Source: Haliea sp.
GTDB taxonomy: Bacteria; Pseudomonadota; Gammaproteobacteria; Pseudomonadales; Halieaceae
Reading direction: 5' to 3'
DNA: 64,000 nt
Assembly (NCBI GenBank): GCA_016704305.1
Contig: JADJAL010000007.1
Span: forward strand, 62,001 to 126,000
The translations under genes were made by a program, and so were the position numbers. This document shows, one piece after another, positions 1-8,156 of the stretch (position 1 is its first letter; the number at the start of each line of letters is the position of its first letter). The notes beneath the pieces are model-generated. The model was not told where the DNA came from, did no database searches, and saw only the letters and a list, made by a program, of their open reading frames with translations.

Positions 1-1
1 C

Positions 2-598
2 AGCCAGGCAGGCGGACAAGCCGGGGGCCAATCCGGTGGTCAAGCTGGTGGTCAAACTGGTGGTCAATCGGGTAGTCAGCCAGGCGGCGGCTATGGCAGC
101 TATGGCAGCCCGACAGGGATGCCCACCGGCAGCGGCGGCGGCCCGCTCACCCCGGCGGAACAGGTGGCCATACTGGACGCGCGCCTGCAAAAAGGCGCGG
201 GTGAATTCGACGCGTTGATCATGAAGACCGAAGCCGAGCAGCGCGAGGCGGCGCGCGCGGCAGCCAAGGCAGCCGGCGGCGCAGGCAGCACGGGCAACGG
301 AGGAATGAGTGGTGGGATCAGCGCCAGCAGTGCCGATGCCGAGGAGGGCAACAGCCCCTATGATGAAGGCGGCATGGCCGATGCGGGCGGCTACAGCACC
401 GGTGGCGGCATGGGCGGCGCGGGCGGCGGCCAGCCGCCGCAGGACACTGCCAAGTATCCGGCACCGGCGGGCATTCCCAGCGGCACCGATGACGACGTCG
501 TCGCGCGGCAGTTGCGCGAGGCCGCCGAACGCGAGGCCAACCCGGCAGTGCGCGAAAAACTGTGGGATGAATACCGCAAGTACAAGGGAATCAAATAG
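2..598 (+). CDS. Gly/Gln-rich envelope-associated protein, C-terminal part
   Basis: The reading frame is open from the left edge, so the start is missing. It opens with xGGQ tetrapeptide repeats and a GGGYGSYGS stretch, continues with an Ala/Glu-rich helical segment starting at LTPAEQVAILDARL, then a second Gly/Met-rich linker, and ends in a charged helix (DDDVVARQLREAAEREANP, finishing YRKYKGIK). No enzyme motif is visible. Its TAG stop overlaps the GTG start of the next lipoprotein gene, which suggests translational coupling and membership of the envelope operon. The helical C-terminus looks like a conserved region; the Gly-rich parts look like flexible linkers. Function unknown. Confidence 0.7.
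   Translation, partial: SQAGGQAGGQSGGQAGGQTGGQSGSQPGGGYGSYGSPTGMPTGSGGGPLTPAEQVAILDARLQKGAGEFDALIMKTEAEQREAARAAAKAAGGAGSTGNGGMSGGISASSADAEEGNSPYDEGGMADAGGYSTGGGMGGAGGGQPPQDTAKYPAPAGIPSGTDDDVVARQLREAAEREANPAVREKLWDEYRKYKGIK
8..84 (+). repeat. 12-bp tandem repeats encoding xGGQ
   Basis: About six imperfect 12-bp units (GGT GGT CAA plus one variable codon) give A/S/T-G-G-Q tetrapeptides in frame. The array probably extends left of the window. Third codon positions vary, so the repeat is held at the protein level. Confidence 0.7.
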
Positions 599-1818
599 TG
601 GCCATTCTGCGCCCGTATTACCGTGTAGGCCTGTGCCTGGGCATCAGCCTGTTGCTCAGCGCCTGTGTCAACCAGACGATCAAAAGCACGTCCGTGCCCG
701 CCGTCAAGACGCCGGGTAGCGCCGTCACCGAGGAACAGCTGCTGGACGTTGCGGTTGTGGTCTTTGATCCCGGCCTTGATGATTACGACGAGGACGAGCA
801 GGTCTACCCCGAGGTTCGCAAAGCCGAGGCGCGCTTCATGCCGCTGCAGCTATCACAGGCGATGCAGGACAGCGGCGCCTGGGGCGCGGTGCGGGTCGTG
901 CCCGACGACGGCGAGGTCAACGACCTGATGGTGCGCGGCAAAATCCTGCACTCGGACGGCGAGACGCTGGAACTGGAAATCACCGCCACCGATGCGAGTG
1001 GCAAGGTGTGGCTGGACAAGGAGTACAGCGGCGAGGCGAGCCAATATGCTTATGCGGGCACCACGCGCAATACCAACGATCCATTCCAGGCGGTCTACAA
1101 CACCATCGCCAACGACCTGCTGCTGCAACTGGAAAAGCTGTCGCCCAAAGAACGCGCCGATGTGCGCGTGGTGACGGAGTTGCGCTTCGCGCGCAGCTTC
1201 TCACCGGATGCCTTCGACGGCTACCTGAAGGAAAACCGCAAGGGACAGTTTGAAATACAGCGCCTGCCGGCCGCGGACGACCCGATGCTGGCGCGTGTGC
1301 GGCAGATTCGCGAACGCGACAACGTCTACGTCGATACGCTGCAGACGTACTACACCACGTTTGATACGCAGATGGTGGCGCCCTACCAGGACTGGCGCAA
1401 AGCCAGTTACGAGGAGGTGCAGGCACTGGAGCAGTTACAAGCCGAGAGCACGCGCAACTTGATTCTCGGCGGGCTTGCCGTCATCGGAGGTATCGCTGCG
1501 GCCACTACCGGCGACAGCCAGACCAGCCGGGTGGCCGGACAGGTCGCGGTGCTCGGCGGCGGCCTGCTGGTGAAGAGCGGCCTCGACAAACGCAACGAGG
1601 CGCAGATTCACGTGCAGGCGCTGGAAGAACTCGGCGCGTCGCTGGAAGCGGAGGTCACGCCGCAGGTCATCGATCTGGAAGACCGCACCGTCACGCTCAG
1701 CGGCAACGTGGACGAGCAGTACGCCCAGTGGCGCGCGCTGCTGGCCGAGATCTACCGCGCCGAGATGGGCGAGCTGGATTTACCCGAGGAATCCGCTGGC
1801 ACTGCTGATACACTCTGA
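598..1818 (+). CDS. Conserved hypothetical lipoprotein
   Basis: The 406-residue product starts at a GTG overlapping the stop of the upstream gene. It has a type II signal peptide with lipobox LLSAC (Cys about residue 23). The middle (about 45-180) reads like a periplasmic lipoprotein of the kind that measures or transports envelope components, with the segment DLMVRGKILHSDGETLELEI. Near residues 285-320 is a Gly/Ala-rich hydrophobic patch (LILGGLAVIGGIAAATTGD) that could insert in or lie on a membrane. The last 90 residues form a charged helix-strand region. It precedes the TPR and PEGA genes on the same strand. No function can be named from sequence. Confidence 0.75.
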   Translation: MAILRPYYRVGLCLGISLLLSACVNQTIKSTSVPAVKTPGSAVTEEQLLDVAVVVFDPGLDDYDEDEQVYPEVRKAEARFMPLQLSQAMQDSGAWGAVRVVPDDGEVNDLMVRGKILHSDGETLELEITATDASGKVWLDKEYSGEASQYAYAGTTRNTNDPFQAVYNTIANDLLLQLEKLSPKERADVRVVTELRFARSFSPDAFDGYLKENRKGQFEIQRLPAADDPMLARVRQIRERDNVYVDTLQTYYTTFDTQMVAPYQDWRKASYEEVQALEQLQAESTRNLILGGLAVIGGIAAATTGDSQTSRVAGQVAVLGGGLLVKSGLDKRNEAQIHVQALEELGASLEAEVTPQVIDLEDRTVTLSGNVDEQYAQWRALLAEIYRAEMGELDLPEESAGTADTL

Positions 1819-1853
1819 CCTGTTCCCCTGATACGCAAGGCCCCTACGACGGC

Positions 1854-3452
1854 ATGTCCTCTCATAACGACCCAGTAAAGCCGATTCCGTTTGACGTTGT
1901 ACAACCGGCACCCATTCCGACCGCCAGCGCCACTAACAGCAGCAGCACCGCAAACGCACAACCCCAGCGCGGCACGCCGATCTGGGTGCTGCCCGCGCTG
2001 GGGCTGTTGGTGATACTGGCGGCGCTGGTGATTTTCCTGCTGCCCAGCGCGCTGGAACAACGCCAAAACGCGCCAGCGGACACCGTCGCCGAGGCCGCCG
2101 CGACCACACCGGGTGATGCCGCCGAGGAATCCGCCGCCACGGCATCAGCCCCTGCCGACAAGGCCGCTGCAAGCGCGTCCATACCCGCGAACGAGGACGG
2201 CTCGCCCTGGTCGGATGCGCAGCTGGCGCACCAGCGCAAGGAGGCACAGGAACTGGCCGCCGAGTTGCTGGAGCTGCAACTCGCACTAAAGGAACGCGGT
2301 GTCGAACAATGGGCGGCGGATGCTTTTGCGGCCGTCACCCCGCTCGCCACCGCCGGTGATGCGCTGTACAAAAATCGCCAGTACGCCGAGGCCACCGTGC
2401 AGTACAAGCAGGGTGTGGAGGCGCTGAAGGCGCTGCAGGAATCCATCCCGCAGGTGCTCAGCCAGTTGCTGGAACAGGCGCGACAGGCGCTTGCCAAGGG
2501 TGATGCCAGCGCCGCGCTCGCGGCCCTCGCCACCGCCGCCGTGATCGAGCCGGACAACGGCGACATCGCCAGCCTGAAGCAGCGCGCCGAGGTGTTGCCC
2601 AAATTGCTGCCGCTGCTGGATGAAGCACAGGCTGCCGAAGCGGCGGACGATCTGGCGCAGGCGCAGTCACTGCTGGAGCAGGCGCTCAAACTGGACCCTC
2701 TGCACGAGGGCGCGCAGAGCGCACTGCAGCGCGTCACCGCCAGCGCGCGCAACCGGGGTTTCAACCAGTCGATGAGCGAGGGCTATGCGGCGCTCAACGC
2801 GGGCCGCTTCGACAGCGCGCGCAAGGCGTTTACGGCGGCAGCGAAACTGCAGCCGGGTTCCAAAGAGGCCGCCAGTGCGCTGCAGGAAGTGGCGACGGCG
2901 GAAACCGCGCAGCGACTCGCGAGCCTCGACCAGCAGGGCCAGCGCGACGAGCAGCAGGAACAATGGGACAAGGCCGTCGCGGCGTATGAGCAGGCACAAA
3001 AGCTGGACAAGAGCGTCCTGTTCGCCAGCGAAGGCCTGGGCCGCAGCCGGATGCGCGCGCAACTCGACAAGCAACTGCGCACCGCCCTCGCGGACCCGCT
3101 GCGCCTGTCCGATGCGGCTGTGGCGACCGCGACCGAGCAACTGCTGGCGCAAGCCAAACAGGTCGCGCCGCGTGGCCCGCTGCTGGAGCAGCAGATCAGC
3201 CAGCTCGACACCGCATTGCGCAAGGCCAACACCAGCGTCAACGTCACGCTGCGCTCGGATGAAAAAACCGAGGTGATCGTCTACAAGGTGGCGCGCCTCG
3301 GCAGTTTCGCGGAGCGCGAACTCACGCTGCGCCCCGGCAACTACACCGCGCTCGGCACGCGCGCCGGCTATCGCGATGTGCGCCAGACCTTCACCATCAC
3401 CGCCGATGCGGCGCCGGCGCCGGTGACCATCGTCTGTACCGAACCCATTTAA
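1854..3452 (+). CDS. Membrane-anchored TPR-repeat protein
   Basis: The product has 532 residues. A short proline-rich cytoplasmic N-terminus leads to one transmembrane helix (about residues 41-65, WVLPALGLLVILAALVIFLL), then an Ala-rich linker. From about 120 to 440 follow helical pairs typical of tetratricopeptide repeats (YKNRQYAEATVQYKQGVEAL; ALNAGRFDSARKAFTAAAKL; EQWDKAVAAYEQAQKLD). The last 80 residues form a beta-rich PEGA-like module (VNVTLRSDEKTEVIVYKVARLG, then YTALGTRAGYRDVRQTFTI). TPRs usually scaffold protein complexes, which suits a hub role in this envelope cluster. The PEGA-like tail links it to the next gene. The function is inferred only. Confidence 0.75.
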   Translation: MSSHNDPVKPIPFDVVQPAPIPTASATNSSSTANAQPQRGTPIWVLPALGLLVILAALVIFLLPSALEQRQNAPADTVAEAAATTPGDAAEESAATASAPADKAAASASIPANEDGSPWSDAQLAHQRKEAQELAAELLELQLALKERGVEQWAADAFAAVTPLATAGDALYKNRQYAEATVQYKQGVEALKALQESIPQVLSQLLEQARQALAKGDASAALAALATAAVIEPDNGDIASLKQRAEVLPKLLPLLDEAQAAEAADDLAQAQSLLEQALKLDPLHEGAQSALQRVTASARNRGFNQSMSEGYAALNAGRFDSARKAFTAAAKLQPGSKEAASALQEVATAETAQRLASLDQQGQRDEQQEQWDKAVAAYEQAQKLDKSVLFASEGLGRSRMRAQLDKQLRTALADPLRLSDAAVATATEQLLAQAKQVAPRGPLLEQQISQLDTALRKANTSVNVTLRSDEKTEVIVYKVARLGSFAERELTLRPGNYTALGTRAGYRDVRQTFTITADAAPAPVTIVCTEPI

Positions 3453-3509
3453 GATGACTGATTCGATATCGAATACCTTACAGCCCTTCCATCCAGCGAC
3501 CAGTCACCC

Positions 3510-4307
3510 ATGCCCAGTGAACCGATAACCATCGCCCCCAGCGGTTTTACGCCGCTTGACCAGGCTGCGCCCAAAACATCCGGCCCACGTCACAAGGGGC
3601 GGTGGGTGCTGCTGGCCTGCCTTGCGCTGTTCGTGCTGGCGATGCTGTTTTTGTTCAGCGCGCGCTCGCTGCAGATCGCGGTCATTGCAGAGGTGCCAGC
3701 GGATGTCTCTGTCTCCGGATTCTCCCTGCCGCTGGGCAAGCGGTATCTGTTGCTGCCGGGTGAGTACGAGGTGGGCGCCAAGGCCGAGGGCTACGAGACG
3801 CTGGTCACCACGGTCACCGTTGATGACCGCGACAGCCAGACCGTCGAGCTGACGCTGCAGGCGCTGCCCGGCCGGGTCTCCATCGACAGCACGCCACAGG
3901 GCGCCAGCGTGACGGTCGATGGCGCATCGGTTGGCAAGACGCCGCTGGTCGATCTGCCGCTGGAGGAAGGCGCGCACCAGATCCGGCTGGAGGAAGCGCG
4001 GCACCTGCCGCTGGAACAAACGCTGCAGGTCACCGGGCGGGATGTGCAGCAGGCGCTGGCGCTGCAACTGGCGCCGGCCTGGGCGATGGTCACTATCGAC
4101 AGCACGCCGGGCGGCGCGAGCATCCTGCTGGATGGCGAAGCCGCAGGGCAGACTCCGGCCACCATCGAGGTGCTGCAGGGCGAGCACCAGTTGATGCTGC
4201 AACTGCCCTCCTATGCCGACTGGCAGAAATCCCTGCGCATCAAGGCCAGTGAGGACCAGGACCTTGGCCAGGTGAGCCTGCTGCCCGCGCCCGGCGAACT
4301 GGGCTGA
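3510..4307 (+). CDS. PEGA-domain membrane protein, N-terminal half of a frameshifted PEGA-FGE gene
   Basis: The 265 residues have one transmembrane helix at about 31-52 (WVLLACLALFVLAMLFLF) and then three PEGA repeats, each containing a variant of I-D-S-T-P-x-G-A-x-V/I-x-x-D-G. PEGA repeats are short beta modules found on surface-exposed regions of bacterial envelope proteins. The frame ends in ..PAPGELG then TGA. In the frame one base earlier the protein continues without a gap as LTSSPSGANVTLDGEF, which is a fourth PEGA repeat, so the stop is caused by a one-base loss near 4300-4304. The intact gene would be 3510-5377, about 620 residues. Confidence 0.75.
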   Translation: MPSEPITIAPSGFTPLDQAAPKTSGPRHKGRWVLLACLALFVLAMLFLFSARSLQIAVIAEVPADVSVSGFSLPLGKRYLLLPGEYEVGAKAEGYETLVTTVTVDDRDSQTVELTLQALPGRVSIDSTPQGASVTVDGASVGKTPLVDLPLEEGAHQIRLEEARHLPLEQTLQVTGRDVQQALALQLAPAWAMVTIDSTPGGASILLDGEAAGQTPATIEVLQGEHQLMLQLPSYADWQKSLRIKASEDQDLGQVSLLPAPGELG

Positions 4308-4378
4308 CCAGTTCGCCCAGCGGCGCCAATGTCACGCTGGACGGCGAATTCCAGGGATTCAGCAGCGGCACGCAGAGC

Positions 4379-5377
4379 GTGTCACTGCCGGCGGTGGAGC
4401 ACACGGTCGAGGTCAGCCTCGAGGGCTATGCCACGGTCAGCCAGCGCGTGACCCCGCGCCCCGGCCTGGCGCAACTGGTGGACGTGACGCTGCAGACGCA
4501 GGCCCAGACGCAACAGGCCGCCAGCGCCGCGCGCAGCACCCAACGAGAGCTGACGACGGCGCTGGGCCAGACCCTGCTGTTGTTCAAACCCGCTGAATCG
4601 GCACTGCCCGATTTCACGATGGGCTCCTCGCGCCGCGAGCCCGGCCGCCGCGCCAACGAGGTGTTGCGCCCGGTCGCGCTGCGCCGCGCGTTTTACCTGC
4701 AAACTACAGAAGTGACCAACGCGCAGTTCCGCCAGTTCCAGAGTGGCCACAACTCGGGGCAGATCAACGGCGTCAGCCTCAACCAGGAGCACCAGCCCGC
4801 AGTGCAGGTGAGCTGGCAACAGGCGGCCGCGTTTTGCAATTGGCTCAGCGCCAAGGAGGGCCTGCCGCTGTTCTACCGCCAGAGCAATGGCATCGTCACC
4901 GGCTACAACAGCTCGGCCACCGGCTATCGCCTGCCCTCGGAGGCTGAGTGGGCCTGGGCCGCGCGCGCCAGCGGCGCCAAACTGCTGCTGTTCCCCTGGG
5001 GCGATACCTTTCCCCCGACAGTCATCGCGGAAAACTACGCCGACGACACCTCCGCCCACGTCACCGGCCGCGTGCTGAACGGTTACAAGGACGGCCATGT
5101 GGCGAGCGCGCCGGTCGCCTCGTTCAAGGCTAACCAACACGGCCTCTTTGACATGGGCGGCAACGTCTCCGAATGGGTGCACGATGTCTACACCATCCCG
5201 CCCGCCAACGGCGCCACGCAGACCGATCCGCTGGGCGGGCAGACCGGCGACAATTTCGTCATTCGCGGCGCCGCGTGGACACACGCGAAATTGTCCGAGC
5301 TGCGCCTCACCTATCGCGATTATGGGCAAGCCGGGCGGGATGACGTAGGATTCCGCCTTGCGCGCTACGCGGAGTAA
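4379..5377 (+). CDS. FGE/SUMF1-like domain protein, C-terminal half of the frameshifted PEGA-FGE gene
   Basis: The listed start is a GTG, but coding similarity already begins at 4304 in this frame with the end of a PEGA repeat. Residues about 75-332 form a formylglycine-generating-enzyme/SUMF1 fold: FTMGSSRREPGRRANE, TTEVTNAQFRQF, PAVQVSWQQAAAFCNWLS, GYRLPSEAEWAWAAR, FDMGGNVSEWVHDV, VIRGAAW and DDVGFRLAR. Catalytic FGEs have an active-site cysteine pair near the C-terminus; I do not see one here, so this is more likely a binding or structural member than a sulfatase activator. It sits between PEGA modules and the channel subunit gene. Confidence 0.8.
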   Translation: MSLPAVEHTVEVSLEGYATVSQRVTPRPGLAQLVDVTLQTQAQTQQAASAARSTQRELTTALGQTLLLFKPAESALPDFTMGSSRREPGRRANEVLRPVALRRAFYLQTTEVTNAQFRQFQSGHNSGQINGVSLNQEHQPAVQVSWQQAAAFCNWLSAKEGLPLFYRQSNGIVTGYNSSATGYRLPSEAEWAWAARASGAKLLLFPWGDTFPPTVIAENYADDTSAHVTGRVLNGYKDGHVASAPVASFKANQHGLFDMGGNVSEWVHDVYTIPPANGATQTDPLGGQTGDNFVIRGAAWTHAKLSELRLTYRDYGQAGRDDVGFRLARYAE

Positions 5378-5380
5378 GGC

Positions 5381-5708
5381 ATGAAGCAAAAACAAAGAGT
5401 CAGGCAACCAATAGCCAGCCCGCAATTGAGCCATCAACGGCAACTCGCTACCTTGCTCTCCCTCTCGCCTGGCCCTGGCGCTGGGCGCAGCGCCGCTGCT
5501 GGCCCAGCAGCCCGAAGGCAAGGATGGCGCCGAAGCAGCGCCCGCCGCCCCCAAAGAACCGGCAGCCGCTAAACCCGCTGCGACTCCAGCGCCAACCGCC
5601 AGCAGCGCCCCCGCGCCAAAAAGCACAGGCAACAGCTCACCCTTCGACTACCGCTCCTCGGAAGAAATCTCCGAAGACGTGCCAGTCTCTTTTCCGGTGG
5701 ATATATAG
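5381..5708 (+). pseudogene. Small Ala/Pro-rich secreted protein, frameshifted
   Basis: An ATG at 5381, three bases after the FGE-like stop, begins a basic N-terminus (MKQKQRVRQ) and runs into a hydrophobic stretch. The signal peptide continues only in a different frame (LALALGAAPLLAQQ), which then stays open through an Ala/Pro/Lys-rich linker to the end SSEEISEDVPVSFPVDI and a TAG at 5706-5708. A one-base insertion (or two-base loss) near 5460-5470 joins the two. The repaired product would be about 108 residues, exported, with an acidic tail. The channel-subunit gene follows 8 bp later. Confidence 0.55.
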
Positions 5709-5716
5709 GAACCCCC

Positions 5717-6514
5717 ATGAAGCAACGAATGTCATCCGAGTTTATCTACCAGCTGTTTGCGCTGCTGATCGCGATCATCGTGGTGCACGCGCTGTATGTC
5801 GGCATCATCCGCCCCGCCGCCAAGGCCCATCTGGAGCGCGAGGCGGCACAGGCGGCCGCCGGCGAGGAGGTGGTCGCAACGCGCAGCCTGGCCGTGGTGC
5901 TCGGGGATTACGAACAGGAATCCTGTTTCATCCTGCTGATCTGGGCGCTGGCAATAATGGGCTACAAGAGTCGACGCGGCTCGCGCGAGCGCGCGATGCT
6001 GGACCGCCGCCTGCTGGATATACCCGAGGGCACCACGGTGCTGCCGCAGGATGCGCGCGAGTACAGCCGCGCGCTGGAAGCCCTGCCGGAAGTGGAACAG
6101 GATTACCTGCTGCCGCGCACGCTGATATCGGCGCTGCAGCGCTTCGCCACCACCGGCAGCATCCAGGCCGTGTCTGACACCATCAAGGAGAATTGTGAAA
6201 TCGAAGCGGATCGTCTCGACACCGAAATGTCCATGGTGCGCTACATCGCCTGGGCGATCCCCTCCATCGGGTTTATCGGCACCGTGCGCGGTATCGGCGA
6301 CGCGCTGGGCCAGGCCTACAAAGCCGTCGAAGGTGATATTTCCGGCGTCACCGCCAGCCTCGGCGTGGCGTTCAACAGTACCTTCGTCGCACTGGTGCTC
6401 AGCATTATCCTGATGTTCTGCATGCACCAGTTGCAACTGTCGCAGGAGCGCCTGGTGCTCGATAGCCAGCGCTATGCCGATAAGCGCCTGCTGCGTTTCC
6501 TGGTGGCCAGCTAA
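5717..6514 (+). CDS. MotA/TolQ/ExbB-family proton channel subunit
   Basis: The 265-residue product follows a good Shine-Dalgarno (AGGAA). It has a transmembrane helix at about 10-31, a second at about 73-87 (FILLIWALAIMGY), a cytoplasmic region of about 85 residues, and then the family core: MVRYIAWAIPSIGFIGTVRG followed by GVTASLGVAFNSTFVALVLSIIL. The core carries the conserved small-residue helices that form the ion path with a partner helix. The family uses proton or sodium motive force to drive partners in Tol-Pal, Ton and flagellar systems. No ordinary ExbD, TolR or MotB gene is present nearby; the two VWA proteins downstream have ExbD-like anchors and are the best candidate partners. 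Confidence 0.85.
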   Translation: MKQRMSSEFIYQLFALLIAIIVVHALYVGIIRPAAKAHLEREAAQAAAGEEVVATRSLAVVLGDYEQESCFILLIWALAIMGYKSRRGSRERAMLDRRLLDIPEGTTVLPQDAREYSRALEALPEVEQDYLLPRTLISALQRFATTGSIQAVSDTIKENCEIEADRLDTEMSMVRYIAWAIPSIGFIGTVRGIGDALGQAYKAVEGDISGVTASLGVAFNSTFVALVLSIILMFCMHQLQLSQERLVLDSQRYADKRLLRFLVAS

Positions 6515-7002
6515 TGAGTATCGGCCTGCTCGACCTCAATGACAGCAACCTGCAGTTGTGGCACCGCGATGCGCGCGTACAAAGTCCGGGTTACGCGCTG
6601 TTGCAGGGCAAGGACTACCTGTTCGGCGCACCCGCGCGCGCCGCTGCCCGCCTGCAACCGCGCGACATCAACACGCGCTACTGGTGGCAGCTCTCCACCG
6701 ACACGCTGCAACCGGCCCTCGGCCCGGCGCGGCACACGGGCGATCTGGTGCACGCCCACCTGAAGCAATTGCACGCGCAGGCCAACAAGCCCGATGAGCT
6801 GCTGCTGGCCGTGCCCGGCAGCATGCAGCACGAAGCAGCTCGCGTTGCTGCTGGGCATTGTGCAGCAGTGCCCGTTTGCGGCGGTCGGCCTTGTCAACCG
6901 CAGCGTCGCGCTGGGCAGTCTCTACAGCCAGGGTGGGCGGTTGTTCCACCTGGAAATCCAGCTGCACCAGGCGGTGATCTCGGAACTGGCCGAGCGCAAT
7001 GA
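6514..7002 (+). CDS. Actin/Hsp70-like protein, N-terminal part (frameshifted)
   Basis: The ATG overlaps the last codons of the channel gene (TAATG). The first 105 residues begin with a strand-turn-strand GLLDLNDSNLQLW and reach LLLAVPGSM, resembling the first ATPase-fold segment of actin/Hsp70-like proteins. After about position 6828 this frame turns into Arg/Pro-rich nonsense, while the frame one base later continues KQLALLLGIVQQCPFAAVGLVNRSV. So an insertion (or two-base loss) near 6826-6832 breaks the gene. The assignment to the Hsp70/actin superfamily rests on pattern only and is tentative. Confidence 0.5.
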   Translation: MSIGLLDLNDSNLQLWHRDARVQSPGYALLQGKDYLFGAPARAAARLQPRDINTRYWWQLSTDTLQPALGPARHTGDLVHAHLKQLHAQANKPDELLLAVPGSMQHEAARVAAGHCAAVPVCGGRPCQPQRRAGQSLQPGWAVVPPGNPAAPGGDLGTGRAQ

Positions 7003-7591
7003 GCAGGTGGAGCTGCAGCGCACCGTGCCGCTGCCCGGTTGCGGCCTGCTGCAGTTGCAGGAGCGCCTGGTGGAACTGATCGCGGCGGAGTTCGTGCGCC
7101 AGACGCGCTTCGACCCACGGCGCAAGGCCGCCACCGAGCAGCAGCTGTACGACGCGCTGCCGGCGGCCCTGCGCGCACTGAATAACAGCACGGAAACCAA
7201 CCTCGATATCAACGGCTATCAAGCGCGCGTAAGTAGGCACCAGTTACAAATAGCCGGGAAGCGCCTGTTCGACAGCGCCAACGACACGATGGGCGTGTTG
7301 CGTCCGCAGGACCGCGTGATCGCCGACCCGCTGGCGGCACTGCTGCCAGGCCTGACCGGCGCATTCCAGCATCTGGATATCCTGCAGGCCGACGATATGT
7401 ACCGCGCGCTGCGCCTGCACGAGGAGCGCCTGGTGCAGCGCACGCAGGCGCTAAGCTTTATCACCGCCCTGCCCTGCGCCGAACCGCGCACCGCAGTACC
7501 ACCGCAGCAGGTCAGCGCAGGGACCGCAGTGACTCCGCCACCCGCAACACCGCAACACCACCAACACCACCTCCCGCACCACAAGCCGTGA
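6794..7591 (+). CDS. Actin/Hsp70-like protein, middle and C-terminal part (frameshifted)
   Basis: Meaningful protein begins at about 6830 in this frame (QLALLLGIVQQCPFAAVGLVNR; the earlier codons are out of frame with the real gene). It continues through LFHLEIQLHQAVISELAERN, ELIAAEFVRQTRFDPRRKAA and IADPLAALLPGLTGAFQHLD. The regular alternation of strands and helices fits the second half of an actin-like ATPase. The last 40 residues are a Pro/Gln/His-rich linker that is probably itself out of frame: the neighbouring frame reads TPPTPPPAPQAVS. The TGA overlaps the GTG of the FHA-like piece. All three pieces, 6514-7821, were probably one gene of about 430 codons. Confidence 0.5.
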   Translation: MSCCWPCPAACSTKQLALLLGIVQQCPFAAVGLVNRSVALGSLYSQGGRLFHLEIQLHQAVISELAERNEQVELQRTVPLPGCGLLQLQERLVELIAAEFVRQTRFDPRRKAATEQQLYDALPAALRALNNSTETNLDINGYQARVSRHQLQIAGKRLFDSANDTMGVLRPQDRVIADPLAALLPGLTGAFQHLDILQADDMYRALRLHEERLVQRTQALSFITALPCAEPRTAVPPQQVSAGTAVTPPPATPQHHQHHLPHHKP

Positions 7592-7821
7592 GCCGCGCCA
7601 CGCGCTGTCGCAACACCTGGCAAAACCGCTGCTGGCAGCCGGCACCGCTGGCGGACGGCTGGGAACTGTATCGCGACAGCAACGGCTGGCAGCTGCGCGG
7701 CACCGGTGCCAGCGCCACGGTAAATGGCAGGCCTTATCAAAGCGGACAAGTCCTCGACTGCGGCGATTTGATCGCCATCGGCACCGCAACTGCAGGCACG
7801 TTGATTGAGGTCAGCGGCTAA
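7588..7821 (+). CDS. FHA-like domain fragment, C-terminal end of the broken Hsp70-like gene
   Basis: A GTG at 7588 gives 77 residues. From about residue 22 the sequence has a small beta-sandwich pattern: DGWELYRDSNGWQLRGTG, then VNGRPYQSGQVLDCGDLIAIG, ending LIEVSG. The VNG..x..L..GD.I.IG pattern is that of the last strands of FHA-like domains. The residues before it (RCRNTWQNRC) look wrong, and the other frame reads HALSQHLAKPLLAAG, so a one-base loss near 7640 is likely. FHA domains bind phosphothreonine or act as assembly modules. Only the C-terminal half of such a domain is visible here, so this is tentative. Confidence 0.45.
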   Translation: MSRATRCRNTWQNRCWQPAPLADGWELYRDSNGWQLRGTGASATVNGRPYQSGQVLDCGDLIAIGTATAGTLIEVSG

Positions 7822-7826
7822 CCGCC

Positions 7827-8156
7827 ATGGCCAGGAGAAAGAAGCGCGAGTTCACCACTTTTAGCCTGAGCTTCCTGGACATCATGTCCTGCGGCTTTGG
7901 CGCGGTGATCCTCGTGTACCTGATCATGAACCACGCGATTGTGGAAGAGTCTGCCGAGCTGAACGAGAACGTGTTGTCGGAGGTCAGCCTGCTGGAAGAG
8001 GATGTCACCGAGGGCGAGGAGGGCCTGGTGCGCCTGCGCAATACCCTGTCGGAGCTGGACCAGAAAATGGCGGAAGCGCAGGGCCTGGCGACGCGCATTG
8101 CCGAGGATCGGAGAGCCTGGACTTTGAAAGTCTCAAGGCCGAATTGCTGGCACTGA
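7827..8156 (+). CDS. ExbD-like anchor of a VWA protein, N-terminal part (frameshifted)
   Basis: MARRKKREF is followed by one transmembrane helix containing FSLSFLDIMSCGFGAVIL (about residues 12-33). The basic start and the single Asp at the beginning of the helix resemble ExbD/TolR (..LTPLIDV..), whose Asp carries protons. An acidic coiled coil follows (SLLEEDVTEGEEGLVRLRNT). At about 8110 the frame breaks: the next frame reads ESLDFESLKAELLALKA and after a second break near 8160 EVKELRQSSQQ. The stop at 8154-8156 is therefore artificial or a real lesion. The gene continues as the VWA part. Confidence 0.7.
   Translation: MARRKKREFTTFSLSFLDIMSCGFGAVILVYLIMNHAIVEESAELNENVLSEVSLLEEDVTEGEEGLVRLRNTLSELDQKMAEAQGLATRIAEDRRAWTLKVSRPNCWH

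Noticed and set aside
4379..5377. Catalytic formylglycine-generating enzyme for the sulfatase at 23287
   Set aside because: The fold is right, but I could not find the C-terminal active-site Cys pair, and it sits in an unrelated operon.
4382..5632. Long open frame on the minus strand (416 codons)
   Set aside because: It is opposite the clear FGE-like gene and has no family pattern; high GC makes such antisense frames common.
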